Shown: in pieces, positions 1 through 11,620 of the stretch
Numbering within the stretch: position 1 is the stretch's first letter
Layout of the letters: every line of letters starts with the position of its first letter
Source of the DNA: Gigaspora rosea
Taxonomy: Eukaryota > Glomeromycota > Glomeromycetes > Diversisporales > Gigasporaceae
DNA length: 64,000 nucleotides
Direction of reading: 5' to 3'
Assembly (NCBI GenBank): GCA_003550325.1
Contig: QKWP01000273.1
Coordinates: 284,160 to 348,159 of the forward strand
Program-made: the position numbers and the translations under genes
The notes under the pieces: generated by a model
What the model saw: only the letters and a program-made list of their open reading frames with translations
Databases searched by the model: none
What the model was told of the DNA's origin: nothing

Positions 1-486
1 ATCCCATAATGATCATCTCTTAATTTGGTGTATTTATTGCATATCTATTTCAATGTATCTATTTGACCAATAAGATTTGTATATTAGATGCGATGCAATT
101 TCTAGTATTACAAGAAAAAAATCTTTTTATAGTAGTATAATTTTTTTTGAGTAAATTTATTCATTGTAATGTGCCTTATATGTTGCTCTTCCAATCAAAT
201 TTCAAGATTAGGTATAATATAGAACCCCGGACATCTCTCATATAGGTCATAACTAGATTTTGGCCGATTTTGATCTAATTTGCTAAAAATAACAAAACTA
301 TATTTACTTAAATAACTTCTGATTCAGTGATCAGAATTGAATAAACTTTTTTTTTTTAGATGCGTTTCACTAAGAGCTTCATTTGGACTACTGGATACCA
401 ATATAATTAACTGGTTTTCTTCTTTTCAAATTTTGGGGATTTTGCTAAAATGTGTAATATATAACCTCTGTACTATATGTTTAGGG

Positions 487-709
487 CAGGGTTGGCACAT
501 TTATCCATTGGGATGAATGGAGAACAACTCCATTGGCATCACTCCATTGCTCCATTGAGAATAATTTGCAAATGGTACCAAATGGAGGCCAACTAGCTTA
601 TAATATAGTATTTGTTAATAACTAATAACTAATTCTATTGGCTCTATTGGTTCCATTGGTTCCATTAGTTTGCAATTTTTTCAATGGAGTATATCCATTG
701 CCAACCCTG
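487..709. mobile_element. hAT-type MITE, CAGGGTTGGCA family, copy 1
   Basis: The left end reads CAGGGTTGGCA and the right end is its inverted match (TGCCAACCCTG). The flanking 8-mers GTTTAGGG (479-486) and GTTCAGGG (710-717) differ at one base, which fits an 8-bp hAT target duplication. The interior is non-coding and carries many CCATTGG/CCAATGG-like words. A second copy lies at 60816-61028, and the element at 36287-36587 has the same terminus. Confidence 0.85.
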
Positions 710-717
710 GTTCAGGG

Positions 718-1370
718 TCCTTATAACATTACATAATTAAAAATTGTCAAAAACCATCTATATAACTTAAAATTGAATATATAAAACTACTCTTAGGATT
801 CTAACAAAAAAAATTTCTTGCAAAATTTTACTACAAACCCTTTTTTTTGCCTATACAATCTATACCTCACCCTAACTCTAACCAATAAAAAAATATGTTA
901 TTTTAATTGGTTTGATTTTACATTATATCTGATTTTATGATCTGTGGCAGGTGTGACAACATCACATATACAATATATAAATTATTTCTTTTTATTTACT
1001 CTTGCTCATAAATTGTTTAATTATTTTTATTTATTTTAAAATAAATATAAAAACAGTTTATTTATTTTTATTTATTTATATGTAATATGCTTTAAATTTT
1101 AAATACCGGTATATAATTTTAGAAATGTTTTTGTTAAGTGATATTTCTATTAAGTTAGATTTGGTTCTTTTTTTTTAATTACTGATTACAATAAATCAAT
1201 ATTTTTTTTATTATTATGGTATATATGAAGTAAATATTAATTTTTTTGGTTTGTAATATGATAGTATGTTCTTTTTATCTCAGAGATAGGAATTACATAT
1301 TCATCATATAAATTAATAGTAGATTTTCTTTATATTTCTGCATTCATGATTGCTTCTAAATCTGCACAAG
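718..1370. other. AT-rich intergenic stretch with a dispersed-repeat fragment
   Basis: No reading frame is credible here. Positions about 780-900 resemble 9180-9300 and, over a shorter core around 'CTGCAAAATTTTA', 30625-30660, so a low-copy dispersed repeat of unknown class is present. The rest is low-complexity A/T sequence. Confidence 0.4.
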
Positions 1371-3330
1371 TTATTTTATTTCAAACTTTTGAATCATACC
1401 AATTTTAAACTTTTTGGATTGCTTTAATCCAATTGTTAAAGGTAATATTATAATTTTTGATATAATGAATTGGTAATGTATAGAACTTATAGCATATAGC
1501 AAAAATATACTTGTATGCCATTTTTCAGAACTTAAAGTTAAAACATGTATATTCAAAATATACTAGCTATTCTGCATTTTTTGGAACAGCATGTAATGTC
1601 CAAATTAAAGTATCTATTCTATAATTCTGCTTTGCATCCAAGTAAGTATATTTAAATTTTTTATATCAAAATTCTAAGAAATTAGTTGTATTCATTTCTT
1701 GGTGTTTATATTAATAATATGCATTAATCCACTTTTTATAATTATTTTTATATTCATTTTTTATATATTCTTCCCATTTAACTTTACCAAAGAATATCCA
1801 TTGTACAAGATATTCATTAAATTTAACCTATACTAGAGAAGTATCTTAAATTTATATAATAATATTAAGCTTATCTAGTGCTGACTTTTAAGTAACTTGT
1901 TTTGCTAATCATTTAAATATATTATTATTTTCATCCTTTTCTTGTGCTTTAAAATAATTGTTATTAGCTTTAATTTTAATTTTATTTTTTTGCTAGCCTT
2001 TTTACATGCCACTGGCAGTGTTGTCACTTGGACGTTTTTTGGACATTTTGGACATTTTTTCAAATTAAAATTACTTAAAAATTTATTAAGATAATCTATT
2101 TTAATTTTTTTACCAATGAGTCCAGCATCTAAAAAAATATATAATTATATATTTTTTTTAAATTACTTTATTGATTAGTTAAACATGGGACATAGGCTTG
2201 GACGATTTTGGACAATCTTGGATGTTGGGCAAAAAACATAGTATGGACATGTCCAAGTGACAACACTGGCCACTGGTATAACAAAATTTTGGTCTCAGGA
2301 TATACTGTATAAATAGTATTTTGTTGTGTGTCATTGCAATTAGTTAAGAAAGTATATGGTTTCTATTCTTTATTTTGATATTTAATAGATTTAAGCCAAT
2401 AAGTTAAAGCTTCATCTGATTTTTTTTTAATATCAAATATGCAATAGGTATACCATGACCGCTTTCATTATCATGCACAAGTAAAATAAAAAGATGTGTT
2501 TTATGCAATATCATTCCATGTATACTATCAATACAAACCATTTGTGTATTTTTTAATTTTAGCATAATTTTTTAAAATTTAGTTTGGAATTCATGTTTTC
2601 TCAAGTTTTTCTCTAAACTTGAAATACTTTTAGAAGCACTTTCTCAAACTGAAATCTCCAAAATGTGACTTAGTAAATTGATAGAATAGGTATTCGAGAG
2701 TTTTCAGTTAAAATTTTATCAAAAACAGATTAATATTAATGAAGTTATAATGATTTTTCAATTTGGTTCCATATATAAAGTCTAAAATAAACCCATTTCA
2801 TTTTTTTACTAATAATATTATACATATTAATATAGAAAACTGTCTTTGTGTTAAAAATAAAAAATTTATATTTTTAGCTTCATTAAAATTATTAATATGA
2901 TTATGAAACATTTAATACAATTTGGGCTGGTTTTATTCTTTTTTTAGCTCTTATACAAATCCACTCTTTTGCATGTTGAGATATTTGAAAATGTCACAAA
3001 TCTTTATTAGTACTCAGAGTATAACCGCTATGCTATATGTAATAAATAATATAAACTGTATCATCTTCTTTGTTACTATTTTTTAATACTCTTAAATATG
3101 ACTTACAACCAACTTTTTTTGATAGTTTTTGAATAAGATGAGTATGGTTACAATTTGACAGAGGTTTAGTAGCTCTCTTATTGTACTAGCTATTGATTGT
3201 GGTTGCCTATAACAATACTATATATATCTTTTATTTAACTTATATTTTAACCTTTTACAATTATTTTTTCGAAAGTAATAGGCTTCTGCAATATCTGGTA
3301 AAATATTTTCTATCTAGTTCTTATATGTTT
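1371..3330 (-). pseudogene. Decayed Mutator-like (MULE) transposase
   Basis: Read on the minus strand, fragments in several frames carry the pattern of a MULE DDE domain. A stretch near 2,450-2,540 reads 'VCIDSIHGM' then 'HDNESGHGIPIAYLI', matching the family's first-Asp block and the following GHG-P-A-Y block. Upstream, at about 2,930-3,150, are 'CNHTHLIQKLSKKVGC' and 'HAKEWICIRAKK', typical of the N-terminal DNA-binding and linker part. Downstream, about 1,590-1,830, lies 'YRIDTLIWTLHAV', typical of the C-terminal half. Stops and frame changes are frequent, so the gene is dead. It is not the same subfamily as the well-preserved MULE at 51-58 kb as far as these motifs show. No terminal inverted repeats were found for it. 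A hAT MITE is inserted in it. Confidence 0.55.
2016..2268. mobile_element. hAT-type MITE, CAGTGTTGTCACTTGGAC termini
   Basis: Perfect 18-bp terminal inverted repeats (CAGTGTTGTCACTTGGAC) bound a 253-bp non-coding element. Exact 8-bp flanking direct repeats GCCACTGG lie at 2008-2015 and 2269-2276. Eight-bp duplications and a CAGTG terminus are diagnostic of hAT. It is inserted in the decayed MULE and must be younger than that copy. Confidence 0.92.
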
Positions 3331-4324
3331 TTATAATATATTTTATGAAATTATTTTTATCTATATTATGCATTTCATCTTTATTTATTTCTTGAAATTC
3401 AGCATTATAACTTCATTTATTTTTTGTAGTTTAGCCTTATTATTTAATAGATATAATTTATTAATTTTTAATATATTAACTTTATATTTTTTAATTTAAA
3501 ACTATTATTAAAAAAGAATTCAGGATATGAATATTTGTTAGTTAATGATTGATTTTTATATTCATTTTGTAATCTGAACATCTGTATCTGATTAATACAT
3601 CTGATTATTTTATTAATTAGATTATTTAATTCTTTAAAAAGTGGGTTGCTTATTTTTTTATAGACAATATTTTTAGTAATATTTTTAGACTTCTTTTACA
3701 AGATAAGTATTCAGGCATATTTATAAGTTTGATTTATTATTATAAAATTTTTTTATTTTACAGAATTGCTTTTTTTTTTTTAATGAAACAAATATAAAAT
3801 TATATGAATTGTAGCATCTAAGAAACATATCAAGTAATTTGTATAAATTATATTGATATGATTAATTAACTTTTAATTATACAGTCAAACAAGGACCCTA
3901 AAGAACTTTAATACAACTCAGATGATTCTAAAAAAGGAAATTTTGTATAGAAATTCATTAAACGTTGCATTTTTATATAGTAAATTTTCAAATTTTGCTC
4001 TATTTTATATATCTATTTGGCTAAAATACTGCTAAAATTATACAAACTCAGATCTGAGTTGTATCAGAGTTTTTTGGGTCCTGTCAAATATCTTTAAATG
4101 CAATCTAAAGACTAAACTTTAATAGTATACATTTAGAAAAAATAAGAAATAGAATATTTATATAGGTAAGTATATATTTTTGCTAAAATTTAATAGTGTG
4201 TTTAGAAAGATTTCATAGAATCATTATTAGCATAATGTATAACAATTTTATTTTCATAAATGCATAATAAAATACTTATATTAAAACAAAATTTTGATAT
4301 TTTTATACTATTAAAAAACAGACT
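3331..4324. other. AT-rich intergenic stretch
   Basis: No coding frame or recognisable RNA is seen. The words 'GACCCTAAAGAACT' (about 3895) and 'TTTTTTGGGTCCTG' (about 4070) with the flanking 'AACTCAGAT' blocks are roughly inverted, which suggests one more degraded fold-back element at about 3885-4090. Confidence 0.3.
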
Positions 4325-4655
4325 AGTACATTTTACCAACAATCAATCATTTTATTAATACTTCGTTTTACCAACAATTAATTCACCAACAAAATTATTT
4401 TATTTAAGACTATTTTACCAATATTCATTTTATAAACAAAATAGTTTTGATTATTATTATTAGAATTAGGTTTAAAATTAGAGTTAAGATTAGTGTATTT
4501 ATAAAAAGAATTTGTTGATAGAATGAGCTATTATTAAATTAAATATAATAGTAAACTAAAATGTTAATAAAATAATTGTTGATAAAATAAACTTGTTACT
4601 AAAATGAAGTATTAACAAAATGATTATTAATAAAATAACATGGATCTATATTAAC
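4325..4655. repeat. Fold-back (inverted-repeat) element
   Basis: The two halves are imperfect inverted copies. The left half contains ATTTTACCAACAA and TTATTAATACTTCGTTTTA; the right half contains the matching TTGTTGATAAAAT and TAAAATGAAGTATTAA words. The interior is non-coding. No clear target duplication was identified, so the superfamily is open. Confidence 0.5.
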
Positions 4656-5151
4656 AAATTAAACTATGCAAAATCAACTTTAATAAAAATTTTTTAATAA
4701 CTTTAGTATAAAATATTCAAAATATTAATTATTTAATTATTGTAAATTTAATATTATAATAAAAAAAATAAATAGGTCTCACTATTAAAACTAAAAAAAA
4801 AAATAAAAAATAAAAAAAATAAATAATAAATAATAGTTTCAACTAATAAAACTTGTTATAAAATTTGTTATATAAATATTATAGTCATGATAAAAATAGA
4901 TTAAACATATATAATTTTGATATCATAATAATAATTAAGTATAGCAAAGATAATAGTTTTAATCAAATTTCAGAGTGAAAATATTTCTAAATACTTAGCA
5001 ATATTATTATAAACTATTTTTTTTGCACTAGTTTGAACACTTTGATTATACATACCACCAAAATTAATTTTTGAAAAAAGTCTATTTTGGGTTCTAAAAA
5101 TAAATTAAAATTTTTTATAAAAAAAAGCAAATAAAATTTATAAGCGGAATC
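4656..5151. other. Low-complexity A/T intergenic DNA
   Basis: The stretch consists mainly of A-runs and T-runs, including A-rich tracts at about 4770-4830. I see no gene or structured repeat. Confidence 0.5.
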
Positions 5152-5508
5152 GGGGTATTATGATAAATTCAGTATTGTGATGAATTTTGGTTATTTAGTA
5201 GAATAATGATCAAAATTGAGTGATTTTTATATCACTTGATTCATCTCAATAAGATGAACCGATTAGTGGTTAAATTATTTAATTCTGATCACTAGGTTAC
5301 AATTTATAACCAACTTCATCTTTTGTTGAGATTTTTTTAAACTTTTCTTCATTCAGCATATATTTGGTCATATCTTGTGATCTAATGATTAGAATTAAAT
5401 GATCTTACTGCCATTCGATTCGTCTCATCGAGACGAATCGAATGGTATAAAAATCATTTGATTCTGACAACTGTATCACAAGATATCTTCAATTTGTCAC
5501 AATACCCC
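5152..5508. mobile_element. MITE with GGGGTATT termini and internal palindrome
   Basis: The left terminus GGGGTATTATGA is matched in inverse by TGTCACAATACCCC at the right end. At about 5412-5446 lies a perfect hairpin with arms CCATTCGATTCGTCTC and its complement around a 3-nt loop. A second, weaker hairpin lies at about 5236-5265. No convincing target duplication is visible. Confidence 0.6.
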
Positions 5509-5584
5509 ACTCCCTCTTAAATTTTGACTTTATGATATGATGTATAAAGTCAGTTATTACTGCTCAAAGCAGCTTTCTATATTA

Positions 5585-5750
5585 GAAGCATGCCATTTAT
5601 TATGTAATTTTTATTATAGATACATGGTCAGAGATAGTAATCACGTCTATATATTATATTAATCAATTAGAATTAGATAAAATGATTACACTATACATGG
5701 GTAAAGGTAGCTACTAAGTAAAAAATATTACATAATAAATGGCACGCCTC
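5585..5750. mobile_element. PIF/Harbinger-type MITE
   Basis: Terminal inverted repeats share the core TGCCATTTATTATGTAAT (left GAAGCATGCC..., right inverted GAGGCGTGCC...). TTA trinucleotides flank both ends (5582-5584 and 5751-5753), matching the TWA target of PIF/Harbinger elements. The length is 166 bp and it is non-coding. Confidence 0.7.
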
Positions 5751-6123
5751 TTACTATTTTTATAAAATTTACTTAATATTATGTACTGGCTTTAAACAAA
5801 CAAATAGAATTTTTTTTTATAATAAAATAAAAAAGTTTTCATTTCAACAACTTTAACTTCTTAATTTTAGATTTCAAAATCCAAAATAAATTTGTTACCA
5901 TTTATAACTTTGATAAAAATTAAACCTGTATTAAAATTATATTCCCAGTATACTAATTTATTAAATGCTATAATAATTATACAAGATATTTTAAATTTTA
6001 AAAAATTGGATACATTTAGCATGCTTATACAACTCTTATATATATGTATATAAATATATATAGCATTAAACCTTTGGGCAAAAATATTTTTTGGTTAACT
6101 TAAATACTTAGCAATACCATATA
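5751..6123. other. AT-rich intergenic DNA
   Basis: No gene is seen. A short (AT)-rich stretch with TATATATG repeats lies at about 6035-6065. Confidence 0.4.
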
Positions 6124-6366
6124 GGGGTGAGTTAGTAGAAAAGAACCAAATTTTTTTAAGTAAAAGTTTTCTTAACTTTAAGCTTAAATATTTTAACAAC
6201 TATCTTAATAAATTTAATAAATTTTTTTATTTTAATTTTATAGTTTCAATATTAAAATAAAAAAAATTTTTAGCAAATTTTATTAAATAGTTGTCAAGAT
6301 ATTTTAATTTAAAAATTAAAAAAAATTTATAAAAATAATTTGTCCCTTTTCTACTGATTCACTTCC
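6124..6366. mobile_element. MITE with GGGGTGAGT termini
   Basis: The left end GGGGTGAGTTAGTAGAAAAG matches, inverted, the right end CTTTTCTACTGATTCACTTCC (shared core TAGTAGAAAAG). ATA flanks each side (6121-6123 and 6367-6369). The element at 16742-16980 has the same terminus, so this is a small family. It directly abuts the next element. Confidence 0.6.
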
Positions 6367-6676
6367 ATATGTTTCTGAAAATAAGCTACCTTTTTTGGCC
6401 AAAAAGTTAACAAAAAATTGTAAAGTAGCTTATTTTCAAATTTTTAATTTTTTTGAAAATTAAAAAATGTACTAATAAAAAGTTGTCCATATAATGCCTA
6501 ACTTTTATAATAAGTGTATTTTGATGTCTTAAACAAGTTTACTTAGTGGCACTTTTGAGATTTACTTAGTAAAATTTAGATATTTATATGTAGCAACTAC
6601 TAAAGTTTTTTAAGATTTTTTAAAAAAATTAGAAAGGTAGCTGATTTTTGGATATAGCTTATTTTCAGAAACATAT
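6367..6676. mobile_element. MITE with ATATGTTTCTGAAAATAAGC termini
   Basis: A 22-bp perfect terminal inverted repeat begins ATATGTTTCTGAAAATAAGC. An internal segment (AAGTGTATTTTGATG ... TTACTTAGTAAAATTTAGA) recurs in the elements at 10350-10666 and 48267-48875, linking the three as a related set with different termini. Confidence 0.7.
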
Positions 6677-6858
6677 TATAATATATTATGAGATATTGAT
6701 GCTTTTTGATAAAAATTAAACTGTATTTACTTAAAATTATATACTATTTTATTAATTGCTATATTAGTATTTAAAATTTAAGAATTTTGAATATAAACAT
6801 AAAACCTGAATATTAAATATATTGGGGACCAGTGTATAAAATCTGGAAAAAAATTTTT

Positions 6859-6965
6859 GTGCACATGTGCATATTGGAAAATTTTTTGTGCACACGTTAT
6901 AAAATTTTTGTGCACATGTGCATATCAATTTAAAAATTGTGCACATGTGCACATTGTGCACATGA
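6859..6965. repeat. Cluster of GTGCACATGTGCA palindromes
   Basis: The self-complementary 13-mer GTGCACATGTGCA, or a near match, occurs about four to five times in roughly 110 bp, often preceded by AAAAATTTTT or AAAATTTTTT. No gene spans it. The surrounding 6677-7320 region is otherwise plain intergenic sequence. Confidence 0.7.
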
Positions 6966-7379
6966 ATTTTATTCACTGATCTAATCTATATTTAGCATTT
7001 TATTATTTTCGTCATACTGTAATATTTTTTAAAACCTGCGAAAGTGTTATATCATTGATGCAGATTACTATCTAAATAGAATAACCTATCACTAACCCCA
7101 ACTAAGCAAGATCTGCATCAACAACGTCTCAGTGTCTTTTTTTATTTAGTGTCATGTTTTTACCCAATTCATATTTTTCGTTACGAACCTTCGTTATTGT
7201 CTTTGCCGATCAGAGATTATCATTTCATCAAACCATTAAGTAATCCGATACCAAAAAAGTGAAATTTTGGAATTTCAGAAAAACGGAAGTACAAAATCAA
7301 TGGAACATCATAAAAATATTTAAAAATTATGCTTAATCTTGACTTTTTATTATTTTTCAAAAATTATTCGTGTATAGAC

Positions 7380-7434
7380 GCTCATGCTCATGCTCATGCT
7401 CCAGCTCTTGATCGATCGATCGATCGATCGATCG
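7380..7434. repeat. Simple repeats: (CTCATG)n then (GATC)6
   Basis: Three CTCATG units are followed, from 7410, by six perfect GATC units. The 76-codon frame that crosses it (7329-7559) owes its Asp-Arg-Ser-Ile and Ala-His runs to these repeats and is not credible as a gene. Confidence 0.8.
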
Positions 7435-8084
7435 AGCTATTAAAGAGCATAGTGTTACCCAAAACGTTTTATTTCCCATGTAACCTGTCCATACCAAACT
7501 TAGAACAGATAAGACCGCAGATCATCAAGACTAAACCAAAAATAATCCGAATAATCTGAACTAATCCGGATATGGCCAAAAAATCGGTCCACAAAATTCA
7601 AGCAATGTTTTAACTGCGTTAAAATAATTAATTAATTAACAAAAAATATTGGGGAGGCTAATACTAATGAAATAACATCGTATCACATGAACAGCACACT
7701 TTAAGGACCCCAAAATAGAAAAAATAGAAATATTTTCGGCTCGTTCTCTAGTAAAATTAGCCGGGGATATTTTTCAATTAATAAGCTGCTGTAATTTCAT
7801 GCGTTAGCAAAATTTTGAATAATTCGGTCTAAATTTTTGATTATCATCCTTAACTAAACTAAAGTTTGTATAGAAGTTCACAGTTGCACTTCAGAAAATA
7901 ACAATTATATAATAAATTTTATAATTGTATAATTTATAATATTTATAAATAGGCCATTCAAAGTTGATTAGTTGGTTAACGTCAATATTTGGGCTCAGGC
8001 GTGAGGGGGATTTAAATAAACCTATGCAATTAAACTAAAATACTCAGCAATCTATTTTGTTTGATTGTACTATTAAATCCTTTT
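7435..8084. other. Intergenic DNA, nothing recognised
   Basis: Base composition is a little less extreme than the neighbours. I see no coding frame or clear repeat structure. Confidence 0.4.
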
Positions 8085-8880
8085 GAAATTTTAATTTTTT
8101 TTTTTTTAAAACCTTTATTGATGGTTTCTCTATGACTAACAGATACAATTTTTTTATTTAAATCCAATAAACTTGTAAAATGAAAAAAATTTTATTGAGC
8201 TTGATCTGGCAGTTATCGAGAAATATTTTAAATATCTTTGCTATAATTGTATTTTTTTTAAAACCTAAACAAAAAATCTCAATATCTACTAGGTCAATCC
8301 CAATAAAAATTTTTTTATTTAATTTTATAGGTCTGCGAAATTCAAAATAAAAAATTTATCGAATTTGATCAGGTAATCCTCGAGAAACGGTAATTTAAAA
8401 ATTTTAATATATAAAGCCGTAGCTTCTACGTTTAAAAATTTTCAAAGCTTTAATTGAAAGTTTCTCAACAACTACCAAGTCAAATTTGTTTTATTTTAAT
8501 TCTAAAATCAAAATAAAAAAATACCTAATGGTTGTCAATTAATCTTTGAAAATTTTTAAACGTAGAGGCTGCGGCTTTATTAAATTTTAAAATCATTGTT
8601 TTTCGATGAATACCCAGTCAAATTTGATAAAAATCTTTTTATATGAATTCTGTAGATCTGTAGAATTAAAATAAAAATTTTCATCGAATTTGGTCAGGTA
8701 ATTGTTGAGAAATTTTTGCTTGAGGTTAAAAAAATACGATTATGTTTAATATTTTTTTAAATTTTAAGCAAATATTTCAATTTTTGTTTTCATTTACAAA
8801 TTTATAGACTAAAATAAAAAAATTCTCACGAATTTGATCTAGTAGATGTTGATAAAAGTTTTTTTAAAGCGCAACCAAAG
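8085..8880. repeat. Nested fold-back repeat
   Basis: Inverted arms are visible in the centre: AAAGCCGTAGCTTCTACGTT (about 8421) pairs with AACGTAGAGGCTGCGGCTTT (about 8562), followed by further complementary A/T blocks around the motifs 'GAATTTGATCAGGTAAT' and 'AATTTGGTCAGGTAATTGTT'. It is probably one long degraded fold-back element of unknown family. Confidence 0.5.
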
Positions 8881-9710
8881 TCGTGTATTAAATCTCATTG
8901 GTCAGCTTTACATAATTAATAAAAGGATAATGTTGCGCTGTGATTGACTTGTTTAATTTCCAGAGGGACGGTTAACCAAAAGGGGATGACGTTAACCAAC
9001 TATTCGACTTTGAACGGTCTTAATTTAATTTGTTATATAGTATTTTTTAAAAACTACTTTTTCACAACAAGTAATTTACTAAAAATTTATTTTAATAAAT
9101 TTGCAATTATAACTTTAAAAGAAATTTTCTAATTTATACCACAGGTGATTATAACTTATGGTACTAAAATCTCAAATCTTGCTTATAAAACCACTTTTGT
9201 GCATTAATAAAAAAAATTCCCTGCAAAAATTTATTCTAAACTATGCCTTTGCTCATCCCCTAACTCTAACTATAAAAAAATTATTGTTGTTTTATTATAT
9301 CTAATTATGCATTGTAAATCACAGGTGATAATCATCTATAATGAACATTAGTTATTTTCAATTTAAAAATATAATTTTAAAATATATATAATAATTTAAT
9401 AAATTTTGATAAATGATATTAAAAAACTAATTAATAATTCTATTTTGATTTAATAATAACAAATATAATCCAAACAATTAGTTATTATAAATTTAGATAT
9501 ATTTGCTATTATATAACAAGCAATAAGTATTATTACCAAATTAATAAATTAAATAAATTAAATTAAATTTATACCAAATTAATAAAAACAGTTAGTTAAA
9601 TCAAAAAAATTCTTTTTCTATTTTTTAATATTATTTATAATTAATTTCTTTCTATATATTATTATATAACTAATTCAATTCTAATTTTGGGCAATACAAT
9701 ACTATATAAA
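8881..9710. other. Intergenic DNA with dispersed-repeat fragment
   Basis: Positions about 9140-9350 resemble 780-960 and contain two CACAGGTGAT words (9141, 9325). No gene is supported, and A/T filler follows up to 9,710. Confidence 0.35.
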
Positions 9711-9879
9711 CTACCATAATTGAAGTTTGCTTTCAAAAGTTTTATTCTCCCTTGCCTCCCAATAACCACCCTTATAAACCCACTCCTCGCCTTCTAATTT
9801 AAACCATTGCGGTACCCATGCTTCACCTCTTTCTTCAAGTAATTTTCTATATTCCCTTTGTTTTTGCTCAAGACGANTT
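9711..9879 (-). pseudogene. Orphan last exon of an oxysterol-binding-protein homologue
   Basis: The minus strand gives one frame ending in TAG at 9711-9713. It reads RLEQKQREYRKLLEERGEAW, then VPQWFK, then WVYKGGYWEARE. This is the conserved C-terminal end of the OSBP/ORP sterol and phosphoinositide exchange domain: a basic helix, the W-x-P-x-W-F block, and Y-x-G-x-Y-W-E-x-R-E. The rest of the ligand-binding domain should lie at higher coordinates, but nothing OSBP-like is seen in the next 1.7 kb. The exon therefore looks detached, by deletion, insertion or a misjoin. An N at 9877 sits at the likely 3' splice site. A bulky insertion into an intron cannot be excluded. Confidence 0.75.
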
Positions 9880-10349
9880 GTTTAGTGAAGAAGGAAGGTT
9901 AGCTTAGTAAAAAAATTCGTTATTGCTCTGACAGCGCCAGATTCCAGAAATTTGATAAACAATAATTGATTTTCTCCATATAACTTATTACTATAGATTT
10001 TCACTGTTTGGTATACAGATCATGAATTAATATATATATAGTTTAATAAATTAAACTATAAAATTAGATATTAGTAAACTAAACTAATTAAATAATAATT
10101 TTAAAAATTAATTTAGAAATTATTAGTATATGATTTTTGTCTATAATTAGGATTTTTTTGGGTACTAAAAATTTATTTTTACTTAGTACTTGAAATACTA
10201 ATTATTAAAGTTATTTCTTGAGAAATAGTATACCTAAAAAATTTTACCACTAGTAAGTACACTTGACCCTCATTAATATCAACCTAAAATATAAACCAAA
10301 TTTTTATTAATTTTTACATATTAACTTCCTTCATATATACAGTATATAT
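9880..10349. other. AT-rich intergenic or intron remnant
   Basis: It follows the N at 9877. No OSBP exon or other coding frame is seen. Confidence 0.35.
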
Positions 10350-10666
10350 GTATGTGTCCAAAATTAAGCTACTACCTAAAATGAGCTACCCTTTCATTTT
10401 TTTGAAAAATTAAAAAAAAATCGCCAGCAGTTGTTATATATAAAAGTCTAAATTTTACCAAATAAACCTCAAAAGTATCATTAAGCAAAGTTGCTCAGGA
10501 CATCAAAATACACCTCTAATAACAATTTGGTAGCGTTTGAACAACTTTTTATTAGTACGGTTTTCAATTTTTCGAAAATCTCAACAATCCAAAAATAAGC
10601 TACTCCATGTTTTTTTGTGTAATTTTTTGCTCAAAAAAGGTAGCTTAATTTTTTTCGGACACATAC
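10350..10666. mobile_element. MITE with GTATGTGTCC termini
   Basis: The left end GTATGTGTCCAAAATTAAGC and the right end (inverted GTATGTGTCCGAAAAAAATT...AAGCTACC) match closely. The internal segment resembles, in reverse orientation, that of the 6367-6676 element. It is non-coding, and the target duplication is not clear. Confidence 0.65.
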
Positions 10667-11620
10667 GGTAATATAATCCCTCGTTAATACTGTATCACTA
10701 TCAACATGGAATTAAGTCAATCCAAATGGGTTGAAGTGTATTAAAATCATCCCAATTTTAATTATATCAAAATTAAATAAAGCTATCAGCTATATACTTA
10801 TTATATTGGTAAAGCCAGGCTACGGAAAAAATCTCAATAGAATCAATAGAAGTCAATAGACTTATCTATTGAGGCCTATTCGAATCTTCACTGACCGTTT
10901 TTTTTCTTAATACTGTAATAGGCAGTAAAACCCTAGATATCAAATATTTATACAAAAAAAATTGCCGAATGTTTTGTATATACAAAATTTGGAAATATCG
11001 ATATTTATCAATTTTATATATAGAATAATAATTGCCTTATAAAATGGTAATTATCTTATTTTGTTCTAGTTTAAATATTTTATTTTAAGAAAACCAGATA
11101 TTTATCAGGAAAATAAGTTTATTAGTATACCTAATAGAATTTATTATTTATAAATAATGATCGCCAAATTTGAATAAAATATAGAGTACTAATCAAGTTT
11201 TACAAACTCAGATACTATTTGTTATTGCTATATCTGAATTCTGAGTTCGTATATATAAACGTTCACTATGGAAAAGTAATTGTACACTAACGAAGTAATT
11301 TGTGATACATATTTCTCGAAAATATTGATTGATTTGTTAATGCCACGTGAATTTGCCTTATTGACGTGAAAATTCTGTAAACAATTGCTGCAGAAACATA
11401 AATATGATCTGCATTCATGATGTGCAGTACGTGGTTTGGATCACAGATCTTAAAATCACCGAACCTTTTCCTTCCTTTATACTGGATAAATTACGATTAA
11501 AGCATACTTAATTTTTTTTAATAAAGGATCTCAAGTTGAAAATAAGATTTGATAATTAGACTACATAAGCACTAAAAAGATTCTTAATAGTAAATTACGT
11601 ACCCTTTATCATATTAAAAA
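10667..11620. other. Intergenic region upstream of the RBR gene
   Basis: This holds the presumed promoter of the RBR gene at 11621. No certain TATA or other element stands out of the AT-rich background. A GC-richer patch lies at 11,390-11,470. Confidence 0.4.

Noticed and set aside
7329-7559. 76-codon frame over the GATC repeat
   Set aside because: No motif, composition set by simple repeats, no splice context.
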